NCBI GenBank assembly: GCA_964459325.1 | Contig: CAYWKU010000002.1 | Coordinates: forward strand, 161,627 to 225,626 | DNA length: 64,000 nt | Source of the DNA: CAYWKU01 sp964459325 | Lineage (GTDB): Bacteria > RBG-13-61-14 > CAYWKU01 | Reading direction: 5' to 3' | Shown: positions 1 to 8,122 of the stretch, piece after piece | Layout: each line of letters starts with the position of its first letter | Position numbering within the stretch: position 1 is the first letter of the stretch | Made by a program: the position numbers and the translations under genes | The notes under the pieces: generated by a model | What the model saw: only the letters and a program-made list of their open reading frames with translations | Told to the model about the DNA's origin: nothing | The model's database searches: none

Positions 1-1391
1 ATATGCGTGGCGTCCGCCGGGAACTGCCCGAAAGTGGGGTCTACCGGCGTCCATCCCGAAACTTCGCTCAACCAAACCTCGGGCCATGCATGGTAATAAA
101 AAGCCCCGTTCATATACACCACGCCCGCCGCCGTGCGGGTCGGCAGGCCGGCGGCCCGCGCAAGGGCCACGTATAGCTGTGTGTGCTCGTTGCAGTCGCC
201 CTTTTTCGACTCCAGCACATCCAGGGCGGAAGGGACGGTAAGCGTGGGCGCCTTTTCAAGGTTCACGAACACCCACTCGTTGATGTTGAGCGCGGCCCGG
301 ACGCTGTCGGTGGCGCCCGCCGCCGCTTGCTCCGCCGCTTTCTTTATCTTCGGAGAATCGCTCTGCACGAGCTCCTCCGGCGAGCGGTATTTCTCCCGTT
401 GAGCATTTCCGTCCGGCAGCTTATATCCGCCCGAAATATCCGCTTTCTCGATGGTAACCACGTTTCCGTCGAGCTTCTGGTATCCGCCGTCCAGGTCGGT
501 TTCATCAAGCTTTTCGACGCCTTCGAGACGTGCTTTCAGGTATTTTACATCACGCGGCTTGTTAATAACCCTGTCCACGGTCACGGCGCTGGCCGCTATA
601 ACGTCGATTTTACCGGCGTCCTTGAGCTTGAGGGCCTCCTTCTTGGTCGAGCGCACCGCGCTCACTCCCATCGGCGTCTCGCTTTTTACCACCCGTCCCA
701 GCTCGTCCAGCCAACTGAACATTTCCATGCCCATGTAGTGCACTTTGACCTTGAAAACTTCCTCGCTGCCGGCGCCGACGTCAATCGTCTCGGTGCTCAT
801 TACCTGCGCCTTCGTTTTATCGGTTCTTTGAGTGAGCGGGTCGAAGACGGGCACCTCGAATTCCTGCCCCACCTCGAGACCCCGGGTGGCGGCGTATCTG
901 CCCACCAGGTCCATCAACAGCGGCGGCTCCCGCAGGCTCATGGTGCGGGTGACCGGCTTTTCGTTTTCCGACGAGCGGATTTCGTAAGTTACCGAGTTCC
1001 CGTCTATCCGTCCGGTCATGAATAAATCCTGGGCGTCGCTTTTGAAGGACAGCTCGAAACCTTTCAGGCGGAATCGCTCGTCCACTTCGGCGTCCAGGTT
1101 AATCCGCGCCTTCTGCTCGACGCCCATGGCCATTATGTTTATCAGCGACTCTGAATGGACGGCGTAGCCTTCGGGGGTATTTTCATAGTAGTTGTGCATC
1201 CACCCGGCGCGTTCGCCGTGCCAGAGGATTTTGAACCACTCGTCGGACAGGGCCTCGGAAGGAAGCTCGCGGGTTGGGGCTTCGGTGCTGCCCATGTAGT
1301 TTGTCCAGATGTAGTAACCTACCAAGCCCAGCCAGGCCAACACTACAATTGCGGCGATAAATTTACCGGCGGAAATTTTTGAACCGGCCAT
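1..1391 (-). CDS. Membrane-anchored transglutaminase-like protein (3' end outside window)
   Basis: Open on the minus strand from an ATG at 1391 to the window edge, so the C-terminus is missing. The N-terminus (MAGSKISAGKFIAAIVVLAW) is followed by hydrophobic residues and looks like a signal anchor, placing the protein in the periplasm. Near the window edge lies a transglutaminase/papain-like core: Cys in KGDCNEHTQLY, His in FYYHAWPEVW and Asp in TPVDPTFG, the expected catalytic triad order. The family includes peptidases and cross-linking enzymes; the substrate cannot be told. It follows the patatin and Mla genes on the same strand with about 140 bases between, so it may belong to the same envelope operon. 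Confidence 0.8.
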   Translation of the reverse strand, partial: MAGSKISAGKFIAAIVVLAWLGLVGYYIWTNYMGSTEAPTRELPSEALSDEWFKILWHGERAGWMHNYYENTPEGYAVHSESLINIMAMGVEQKARINLDAEVDERFRLKGFELSFKSDAQDLFMTGRIDGNSVTYEIRSSENEKPVTRTMSLREPPLLMDLVGRYAATRGLEVGQEFEVPVFDPLTQRTDKTKAQVMSTETIDVGAGSEEVFKVKVHYMGMEMFSWLDELGRVVKSETPMGVSAVRSTKKEALKLKDAGKIDVIAASAVTVDRVINKPRDVKYLKARLEGVEKLDETDLDGGYQKLDGNVVTIEKADISGGYKLPDGNAQREKYRSPEELVQSDSPKIKKAAEQAAAGATDSVRAALNINEWVFVNLEKAPTLTVPSALDVLESKKGDCNEHTQLYVALARAAGLPTRTAAGVVYMNGAFYYHAWPEVWLSEVSGWTPVDPTFGQFPADATH

Positions 1392-1532
1392 TACAATTTA
1401 CTCCCCGATTTATTCTTTCGGAAAGTTTAAATTACTTCATCCTGCCGGAAGGCGCAACGAGCTTATCGGCAACGGAGACGCCCATTAAGCTGCCCAAGAC
1501 GAATTTTTCAACGGAAATCCCACGAAGGAATA

Positions 1533-3002
1533 TTACCGGGCCCCGAACCTCATACGGGGCCCCTCCAGAGGCGCCAGCATACGGTGTATGAACGGCAGCT
1601 CGGGCGTCAGCTCGCTCACCCCGCGCTTGAACATCCTCATCAGAGTCCTCGGCCTGCCCACCATGTGGACGGGGTTGGGCACACGGGTGAAGGCCTTGGT
1701 GTAGGTGGAGTAGTGCAGGTTGGCCCTGACGTTGATATTCAAAAGCCGCTGTATGGGAAGATACAGCAGGTTGCGGTTAACTTGGGGACTGAAACTGTCG
1801 AAAGCCAGTATAAAAGCGTTGCGCTTGCCGACTACCCCGCGGTAAACGCTTTCCCACGCCACCCGGCTGGGGACGTTGTTCACCGCCCCGCCGTCCACCA
1901 GGCTGATAAGGTCGTGCTCCTCCATCAGCGAAACCAGCTTCTTCACCGTCTCGGGGTCGTAGCGGAATATGTCGTAATGAAGCAGCCCCGGCACCGCGCA
2001 ACTGAAACCCACGCCGTCCACCACCTTGAGGTTGTCGGTGTAATTGTCCCTTCCAAAGACCAGTTCCACCAGCGTCTCCGGGGTGGAAAACTCGCGCATA
2101 ATGGAAAAAACGCTCCTTACGAACCATTTGACGGTGTTGAGCCTTATCTTGACCGAGCCCTTTTCGCTCAACGTGGGTGCCGCCCCGGCGGCGTAATGGC
2201 TCTTGTCATAACGCAACCCTCCCCTTTTAATCCCGGCCACCACGGCGTGGAACGGCACCGGCAGGTCGCTGAAGGTGGGAACATCGCTGCCCAGGCCCCG
2301 GAAAAGTTTCTCCGCCACCGGGTAAAGCTCCAACCTCACCGCCGACGGCAACCCGAACCTCGCCTGCCCCATCGAGGGCCTTATCATGAAAAGGTCGGCC
2401 ACCGAAATCCCCGCACGGTTAATCTCGCGCGACAACAGCGCCAGGTCGAACTCCTTGAAATAAGCCCGCAGCGCGCCTATCATGGCGCCGACGCTCGCGC
2501 CCACGATGTAATCCGGTTTGAGGCCGTGGTCCTCGAGAAGCTTGTAAGCTCCCACGTATACCATCCCCGACCCGCCTCCGCCGCCCGCCACGTTGACCAG
2601 CGCCTTCTCGCATATCTCCCGGTCAAGATGCTCCTCGCCGAACTCGTCCGCGTGATTGTCCAGCAGTTGATAGCGGGCCAGCAATATTTCCTCCTGGAGC
2701 ACCGGCACCGCCCTCACAAGCGCTATCGGGTCGGGGGAGTCCAGGGTGGAGCCCATGGCGGCGCTGAGCAGCTCGGTGACCTTCCGCCGGAAAGGGGTAA
2801 GCTCGTCGAAAAGGTCGATATCCGCGCCGGAAGGAGTGCGGAACGGCCCCAGCCGGGCCATGTTCAGCGCATAGCGCAGCGTGTTCTCTTCGGTGCGGGT
2901 AAGCGACCCGGCGTTGTCCACCACGTGCCGCACCAGCGCCACTTCCATTTTGGTCAAAGGCCGCGTGGCCTGGAAATATTCCTTTTCTTTCTCCGTTAAC
3001 AT
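1533..3002 (-). CDS. Patatin-like phospholipase
   Basis: 489 aa. The central part is a patatin domain: a glycine-rich oxyanion motif (GGGGGSGMVYVGAYKLL), the nucleophile elbow GASVG in DYIVGASVGAMIGAL, and the Asp of the Ser-Asp dyad in SLVDGGAVNN. Patatins are Ser-Asp acyl hydrolases acting on phospholipids. About 110 N-terminal residues have no recognised domain. No signal peptide is seen. It lies about 110 bases downstream of the MCE gene and reads in the same direction, which suggests a role in processing envelope phospholipids moved by the Mla system (inference). A GGGCCCC hairpin (1538-1562) overlaps the end of the gene. Confidence 0.85.
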   Translation of the reverse strand: MLTEKEKEYFQATRPLTKMEVALVRHVVDNAGSLTRTEENTLRYALNMARLGPFRTPSGADIDLFDELTPFRRKVTELLSAAMGSTLDSPDPIALVRAVPVLQEEILLARYQLLDNHADEFGEEHLDREICEKALVNVAGGGGGSGMVYVGAYKLLEDHGLKPDYIVGASVGAMIGALRAYFKEFDLALLSREINRAGISVADLFMIRPSMGQARFGLPSAVRLELYPVAEKLFRGLGSDVPTFSDLPVPFHAVVAGIKRGGLRYDKSHYAAGAAPTLSEKGSVKIRLNTVKWFVRSVFSIMREFSTPETLVELVFGRDNYTDNLKVVDGVGFSCAVPGLLHYDIFRYDPETVKKLVSLMEEHDLISLVDGGAVNNVPSRVAWESVYRGVVGKRNAFILAFDSFSPQVNRNLLYLPIQRLLNINVRANLHYSTYTKAFTRVPNPVHMVGRPRTLMRMFKRGVSELTPELPFIHRMLAPLEGPRMRFGAR

Positions 3003-3015
3003 TCGTTACCTGAAA

Positions 3016-3085
3016 AAGACAAGGGGTTTTAACCCCTTGCCCTTACCTCAAGGGGCTGAAGCCCCTTGTCCGCCACATGGTGAGA
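3016..3085. repeat. Two CAAGGGG-type palindromic repeats
   Basis: Two adjacent short palindromes of the form CAAGGGG..CCCCTTG, with inner TTTTAA and CTGAAG, between the MCE and patatin genes. The same family recurs at 20161, 27330, 46690, 50968, 52540, 58960 and 59262-59372. Each can form an RNA hairpin. Confidence 0.85.
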
Positions 3086-3109
3086 CAAGGAGGATTACCC
3101 CCTTGAGTT

Positions 3110-4135
3110 TTATTCCTCCGCTCCGCTTTTGCTGCGGAATTTTATCTCGCCCACGTTTATCTTGACGCCCTCCTCCTGGAAAAACTCCCTGAGCATGCGC
3201 TCCAGTTTTTCCCTGTCTATGTCGGAGTACTGATTCTCCACCATAATCGTGAAGGCGTCCAGCCGGGTCACCACGTCCTGCAAGCGGCGCGCGGTGTCGG
3301 TCATACGGGCGAGCGTGCCCTTAATCTCCTTCTTATCCTTCTCCGGCAGATTTCTTATTTCTTGCGCCAGGCTGTCGAAATCGCCGAGCAGCCGGTCGGC
3401 CTTTTTCACTACCGGGTCCGCATCCCGGGCCAGCGTGCGCACTTCCCGGAGCGTCGGCCCCAGTTGAGTCCGCAAGTCGCCCGCCACCACTTCCATGTCG
3501 GCGCTTAGCGAATCCAGCCGCCCGATAATCCGGCCCACCTTCTCCACGTCCTCATCGTCCAGGCGCGAGCTTACCTCCTTGAGCATCTTCCCGATGCGCT
3601 CCATGGCATCCGCCGCGTTGCGCAAGCCTTCCCGGTTGCGCTCGAGGATGTCCGCCACCTGCCCGAAAACATCCAGCCCCTGGCTGAGGAGCTGGTCGAA
3701 CCTCGGCGGGTCCACGCCCCTTACCACCGCGCCCGGCTCCAGCACTTCGGCGGAGGCGCCGCCCGTCGTTATCTCTATGTAGCGCTCCCCGATTATCCCC
3801 GCCTGGTTGATGAAAAACTGAGAATCGGCCCGCACGTTACTGCGCACGGTGCGGGAGATGTTCAGCTTGAGCCTGAGGGAGACATCCCGCTCGCGGGCTT
3901 CGGCGTCATCGGGGGGCAGGAACTTGATGTCGGTCACCTTCCCCACTTTCACCCCGCTTACCCGCACGGGCGTGCCCAACTCCACCCCTCCGGCGAAATC
4001 GTACAGGGCATAGACGTTGTAGGTGCGGCCTATCGGCGTGTAATCGCCCAGGAACCATAAAAACACTACCGCCAGCGCAATGGCCGCAAAAACCAGCGCG
4101 CCGACTTTTATTTCGGTGGCGTATTCCTTCAGCAT
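3110..4135 (-). CDS. mlaD: MCE-domain (MlaD-type) lipid-binding protein
   Basis: 341 aa. An N-terminal membrane anchor (about residues 11-29, VGALVFAAIALAVVFLWFLG) is followed by an MCE domain (about 35-130) with the typical FAGGVELGTPVRVSGVKVG start and a GIIGERYIEI segment. The remaining ~200 residues are predicted helical with heptad-like character, longer than the short E. coli MlaD and resembling the helical needle region of longer MCE proteins. The family forms hexameric rings that shuttle phospholipids between the membranes with an MlaFE ABC transporter. It is the only MCE gene beside two ATPases and two permeases. A 224-base gap separates it from the permease. Confidence 0.88.
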   Translation of the reverse strand: MLKEYATEIKVGALVFAAIALAVVFLWFLGDYTPIGRTYNVYALYDFAGGVELGTPVRVSGVKVGKVTDIKFLPPDDAEARERDVSLRLKLNISRTVRSNVRADSQFFINQAGIIGERYIEITTGGASAEVLEPGAVVRGVDPPRFDQLLSQGLDVFGQVADILERNREGLRNAADAMERIGKMLKEVSSRLDDEDVEKVGRIIGRLDSLSADMEVVAGDLRTQLGPTLREVRTLARDADPVVKKADRLLGDFDSLAQEIRNLPEKDKKEIKGTLARMTDTARRLQDVVTRLDAFTIMVENQYSDIDREKLERMLREFFQEEGVKINVGEIKFRSKSGAEE

Positions 4136-4359
4136 CCCGTATCTGTCATTTTATACCAACACGAAAAAAAATACAAAGAAATCCCGTAAAACAAAAGTTT
4201 GCCCCTTTAAAACACAAGAGCCCCTGTTAAGGGTAGCACACCCTGACCGGAGGGCGGCTTTTCGTATTCGAAAAAAGTGCGATAACAGCATCACGTGCAA
4301 TTTATAGCCCGGCGCCCGGGGAACCACCGGGACCGGTCAGGGTGTGACAAAACCCTCGC
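4136..4359. promoter_or_regulatory. Intergenic region with long inverted repeat between mlaE and mlaD genes
   Basis: No gene is seen. A 14-base perfect inverted repeat (CACACCCTGACCGG at 4237-4250 and its complement at 4333-4346) encloses about 82 bases. On the transcribed strand this could form a stem in the operon mRNA and uncouple expression of the MCE gene from the transporter genes. Function unproven. Confidence 0.5.
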
Positions 4360-5160
4360 TCACACCCCGATAATCTTCGCCGAGCCCGTCAGCATAAAGT
4401 CCAGTATGATTATGGTGAGTATGGAGTACACCACCGCCTTGGTGGTGGCCACCCCCACCCCCTCCGCACCGCCGCGGGCCTCGAAGCCGTAGTAGCAGCT
4501 TATAATGGGCACCGCCATGCCGTAAAAGAAGGCCTTCTCGAAAACAATAAAAATGTCACTCACCCCGGTGAACTTCTTAATCATGGCGAGATAACTCATG
4601 AAATTATGCACGTCCATGCAAAAGAGGTAACCGAACAACACTCCCACCGCCACGCCGAGGACCGCCAGCACCTCCATCATGACGATTCCGGCGATAAACC
4701 GCGGCGCCACCAGGTAGTTGATGGGGTTGGTGCGAAGCAGCTTCAGCGCGTCCACCTGCTCGGTTATCTGCATGCTGCCCACTTCAGCGGCAATACCGGC
4801 CCCCGCGCGGCTGGCCACCATCGCCCCCACCACCGCCGTGCCCGCTTCCCGGAAAATGAATATGGCGTGGAAACCCGGCGCCCACTCCACCGTGTGAATC
4901 AGCCGCATAAGCTGATACCTCAGCTCCATCATCACAACGCTGCCCACGAAAGCCAGCACCACGACCACCAGCGGCGTCGTCTCCAGACCTATCACGTACA
5001 TCTGCCGCAGAATTTCCCGGCCCCTTATGGGAGGACGGGGCAAAAAAACCACGGTGCGCCAGAAAAGCGTTGCCAGACCACCCACGGTCCGCAATACCCC
5101 CAACACCCAGAGGCCGAGGCTGATGAAAATCCACCGGAAAAATTTAAACAAGCCGCTCAC
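4360..5160 (-). CDS. mlaE: MlaE-family ABC permease, second copy
   Basis: 266 aa hydrophobic protein with an N-terminal amphipathic stretch and about five membrane spans. It has MlaE/YrbE landmarks such as FREAGTAVVGAMVASRAGAG, AEVGSMQITEQVDALK and NPINYLVAPRFIAG. MlaE permeases drive phospholipid movement through a bound MCE ring. Its start overlaps the end of the upstream permease (ATGA-type, 5157-5160), indicating translational coupling. It is clearly a diverged paralogue of its neighbour. Confidence 0.9.
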   Translation of the reverse strand: MSGLFKFFRWIFISLGLWVLGVLRTVGGLATLFWRTVVFLPRPPIRGREILRQMYVIGLETTPLVVVVLAFVGSVVMMELRYQLMRLIHTVEWAPGFHAIFIFREAGTAVVGAMVASRAGAGIAAEVGSMQITEQVDALKLLRTNPINYLVAPRFIAGIVMMEVLAVLGVAVGVLFGYLFCMDVHNFMSYLAMIKKFTGVSDIFIVFEKAFFYGMAVPIISCYYGFEARGGAEGVGVATTKAVVYSILTIIILDFMLTGSAKIIGV

Positions 5161-5951
5161 AGGTAAAGCATTCTCCCCATCTCGGCGAAATGATGAATTA
5201 TCCTCAATATCGAGCTGGACAGGTAGCTTACTACGAAAAGCGCCACCAGCGTTACCACCAGCGAGCTGCGAACCGCCCTGCCCACAGCATAGGCCCCGCC
5301 GCCTTCAACCGTAAACCCCTTCCGGCAGGAAACCGTGGCCACCACTATGGCGAAAAGGAAACCCTTCACCAGGCTGTAAGCGAAGGCCGCCGCGTCAATA
5401 AGCTCAACCGCGCCGGTAACATACGTGTAAACGTTCATCCCCAGCATTCCGACACCTACTATCAATCCCCCGGCCAGCGCCACCACCACTCCGAATATGG
5501 TCAACAGAAAAACCATCACCACCACCGCCAGGAAACGGGGCACTACGAGATAGGTCATAGGGTTCAGACCCAGGCACCTTACCGCGTCCACCTGGTCGGT
5601 TACCTTCATCGTGCCCAGCTCCGCCACTATGTAAGCCCCGATGCGACCGGCAATCATGGCGGCTATCAGCATCGGCCCCACCTCCCTCATTATCGCAGAC
5701 GATGTGACGCCTCCCAGAAGCACCTCCGCCCCCAGCATCTCGAGCGGATAACTGAACTGGATGGCTATGATAGCCCCCACGAATCCGCCCGCCATGAGCA
5801 CCACCAACAGGCTCTGCACTCCCACTCGATACGACTGGTGAATAAACTCCACCAGCTCCATCGGCCCCCTGACCATGGCGATGACAACCTTGCCAACAAA
5901 TGTCACCATGCCGCCGATTTCCACCAGAATGTCGGTCACCCAACTTTTCAT
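5157..5951 (-). CDS. mlaE: MlaE-family ABC permease, first copy
   Basis: 264 aa from ATG 5951, which overlaps the stop codon of the upstream ATPase; an upstream in-frame start would add 44 non-homologous residues read through that gene and is rejected. Landmarks: MREVGPMLIAAMIAGRIGA, AELGTMKVTDQVDAVR and NPMTYLVVPRFLAVV. About five to six membrane spans. Two different permeases encoded side by side with two different ATPases suggest a heteromeric transporter core instead of the usual MlaE2F2 homodimers (inference). Confidence 0.9.
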   Translation of the reverse strand: MKSWVTDILVEIGGMVTFVGKVVIAMVRGPMELVEFIHQSYRVGVQSLLVVLMAGGFVGAIIAIQFSYPLEMLGAEVLLGGVTSSAIMREVGPMLIAAMIAGRIGAYIVAELGTMKVTDQVDAVRCLGLNPMTYLVVPRFLAVVVMVFLLTIFGVVVALAGGLIVGVGMLGMNVYTYVTGAVELIDAAAFAYSLVKGFLFAIVVATVSCRKGFTVEGGGAYAVGRAVRSSLVVTLVALFVVSYLSSSILRIIHHFAEMGRMLYL

Positions 5952-6682
5952 CCGTCCACCTCGCCGTGCAGAAACTCCTGAATGGCCTCCGAGGAGTCCG
6001 CCAGAAAGGATTGCGGCGGCTGCACGTGAAAAAGCCGGCCATTGTGCAGCAGCCCCACCCTGTCGGCCACCACCTCCACGCACCTCATGTCGTGAGTTAC
6101 CACTATGCTGGTCACCTTCAACTTTCCCGCCAGCTCGGCTATCAGCTCGTTGATACCCTCGGCCGATATGGGGTCGAGACCCGTGGTGGGCTCGTCGTAC
6201 AACAGGTAAGCCGGCCTCAGGGCTACTGTCCGGGCCAGCCCCACACGCTTCTGCTCCCCGAAGCTGAGATTGGCGGGCATCCTGTCCATGAGAGAAGGCT
6301 CCAACCCCACCAGTTTAAGGTTTTCCGCCACCGCGTCTTCGAGTTCGGAGCCGGTGAGTCTCTTGTGCCGCTTCAGGCCGAAGGCCACGTTGGCGCGAAC
6401 GCTCATGGAGTCGAAAAGGGTGGGCAACTGAAACACCATCCCGCACTTGAGCCGGATTGGCGCCATTTCATTCTCGGGAACGGTCACTACATTCTCGCCG
6501 TCAACATAAATGGCGCCTCGGTCGGGGCGCACCAGGCCGACAACGCACCTGAGCATCACGCTCTTGCCCACCCCGGTGGGGCCGAGCACCGCGAACGTCT
6601 CTCCGTCGGTTATCTCGAGGTCGATTCCCCGGAGCACATGATTGTCGCCGAAGCGCTTATGGACATCCTCGAAGGCAATCAA
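5948..6682 (-). CDS. mlaF: MlaF-type ABC ATPase with degenerate signature motif
   Basis: 244 aa. Walker A is GPTGVGKS (about residues 35-42), Walker B LLYDEPTTGLDP, and the switch His is present (VVTHDM). The ABC signature is LSFGEQKR instead of the LSGGM(K/R)KR usual in MlaF proteins. The upstream ATPase has the opposite pattern (good signature, no switch His). Overlaps both neighbours by four bases. It supplies one ATPase to the lipid transporter. Confidence 0.9.
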   Translation of the reverse strand: MIAFEDVHKRFGDNHVLRGIDLEITDGETFAVLGPTGVGKSVMLRCVVGLVRPDRGAIYVDGENVVTVPENEMAPIRLKCGMVFQLPTLFDSMSVRANVAFGLKRHKRLTGSELEDAVAENLKLVGLEPSLMDRMPANLSFGEQKRVGLARTVALRPAYLLYDEPTTGLDPISAEGINELIAELAGKLKVTSIVVTHDMRCVEVVADRVGLLHNGRLFHVQPPQSFLADSSEAIQEFLHGEVDG

Positions 6683-7431
6683 TTCGCTTCAGCTCCGCCG
6701 TCGGGGTGAGAAGTTTGGAAGAGTTTTTTCATTATCTCATGAGCGTTCTCGCCCTCCAGTTCATCATGACCCACCACGGTGGCAATCCGCCCTTCGTGCA
6801 GGAAGGCCACCTTTTCGGTAACTATTTTCGCCATTTCCATCGAGGTGCAGACCATGACGCAGCTCATGCCCGAATCCTCGACGATGTTGCGCAACAACCT
6901 CGCTATCCGGCGGCTGGTGGCCGGGTCTAGCCCCGCGGTGGGCTCGTCCGCCAGGAGCAGCTCAGGGCGGGCCACTATGGCACGGGCGATGCCCACCCTC
7001 TTTTTCATCCCCCCCGACAACTGCGACGGATATAGCTCCTCCACCGCCCCGAGTTTCACCTGGTCCATGGCTTCGCGAACCCTGCGCCCGATTTCCTCAC
7101 GGGTCACTCCCCTCATGCTTTTCAGCGCAAAGCCTATGTTCTCCCGTACAGTCATGGAATCGAACAGGGCGCTTCCCTGGAAAATCATGCCGATGTCTTC
7201 CCTTATGCTGTAAAGGAGCCGCCGGGAAGCGCGGGTGAGCTCCCTTTCCCCTATAATTACCCTGCCGTAGTCCGGGATTATCAGGCCGGTGATAATTTTC
7301 AACAGCACCGTCTTGCCCGAGCCGCTGGAGCCCATCAGCGCCACCGACTCCCCTTTTTTCACGCCGAAATCCACCCCGCGCAAAAGCTTCATGCCGTCAA
7401 AAGATTTATATATGCCCTCGAGCTTTATCAT
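6679..7431 (-). CDS. mlaF: MlaF-type ABC ATPase lacking the H-loop histidine
   Basis: 250 aa, first gene of the Mla operon. Walker A GSSGSGKT, canonical signature LSGGMKKRVGIARA and Walker B LLADEPTAGLDP are present. At the H-loop, where T-H-D is expected, the sequence reads VMVCTSMEMA, so the catalytic switch His is missing. Paired with the next ATPase this gives one intact and one degenerate nucleotide site in a heterodimer. The ATG at 7431 lies 108 bases from the divergent pyrE start, so this short interval should hold both promoters. Confidence 0.9.
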   Translation of the reverse strand: MIKLEGIYKSFDGMKLLRGVDFGVKKGESVALMGSSGSGKTVLLKIITGLIIPDYGRVIIGERELTRASRRLLYSIREDIGMIFQGSALFDSMTVRENIGFALKSMRGVTREEIGRRVREAMDQVKLGAVEELYPSQLSGGMKKRVGIARAIVARPELLLADEPTAGLDPATSRRIARLLRNIVEDSGMSCVMVCTSMEMAKIVTEKVAFLHEGRIATVVGHDELEGENAHEIMKKLFQTSHPDGGAEAN

Positions 7432-7539
7432 CCATTGCTCCAGTTAGTTAAACGCCAAGTGGTTTCACAAATTATTGTATCATTGTAAACTCTTTCAGGA
7501 TAAAACTTCAAGAACTAATGAAAAACGGGCGATGAAATA

Positions 7540-8106
7540 ATGGACACCGAATCCCTCAAAGAGCGGTTAATGGAGATTCTTTTGGAAAAAAGCTTCCGGC
7601 TGGGCGATTTCACCCTTTCCAGCGGCGCAAAGAGCGATTATTACATAGACGGCCGCGTCACCAGCCTCAACCCGCAAGGCGCGAATATGATAGCCATGCT
7701 GTTTCTCGAAGAATGCGTCAATCTTGGCGCTGACGCCGTCGGGGGCCTTACGCTGGGAGCGGACCCCATCGTGGGAGCGGTGGCGGCCCTGAGCGCATCG
7801 GGAACAAAGCCCCTGCGGGGATTTATAGTACGAAAGAAGCAAAAGGAGCACGGCGCCGGAAAACTAATCGAAGGAGAGTTGCTCGAAGGCGACGTGGCAG
7901 TGGTGGTGGAGGACGTGGTCACCTCCGGCGCAAGCGCCATGCAGGCGGTGGATGCGGCCCGGAAAACCGGCGCTCGCGTGCCGGCGGTGCTGGCCGTAGT
8001 TGACCGCGAAGAAGGGGGCGCGGAGGCCTTCAAAAAGGAAAGACTCGTCTACAAGCCCCTGTTTACCGCCACCCAACTTAAAAAGGCGGCCCGGGAGCGC
8101 AAGTGA
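7540..8106 (+). CDS. pyrE: Orotate phosphoribosyltransferase
   Basis: 188 aa, usual length for PyrE. It converts orotate and PRPP to orotidine monophosphate in cytoplasmic pyrimidine synthesis. The N-terminal substrate loop (FTLSSGAKSDYYIDGR), the catalytic-loop lysines (VRKKQKEHGAGK) and the PRPP-binding motif (VAVVVEDVVTSGAS) are all visible. The large kinase-regulator gene starts 17 bases downstream, so the two are probably co-transcribed, an unexpected pairing. Confidence 0.93.
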   Translation: MDTESLKERLMEILLEKSFRLGDFTLSSGAKSDYYIDGRVTSLNPQGANMIAMLFLEECVNLGADAVGGLTLGADPIVGAVAALSASGTKPLRGFIVRKKQKEHGAGKLIEGELLEGDVAVVVEDVVTSGASAMQAVDAARKTGARVPAVLAVVDREEGGAEAFKKERLVYKPLFTATQLKKAARERK

Positions 8107-8122
8107 AGTAGCGGCGGGGACT

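Noticed and set aside
1584..2999. 471-residue plus-strand frame opposite the patatin gene
   Set aside because: Shadow of the patatin coding strand; rich in His, Arg and Pro with no domain, while the minus strand has a full lipase with catalytic motifs.
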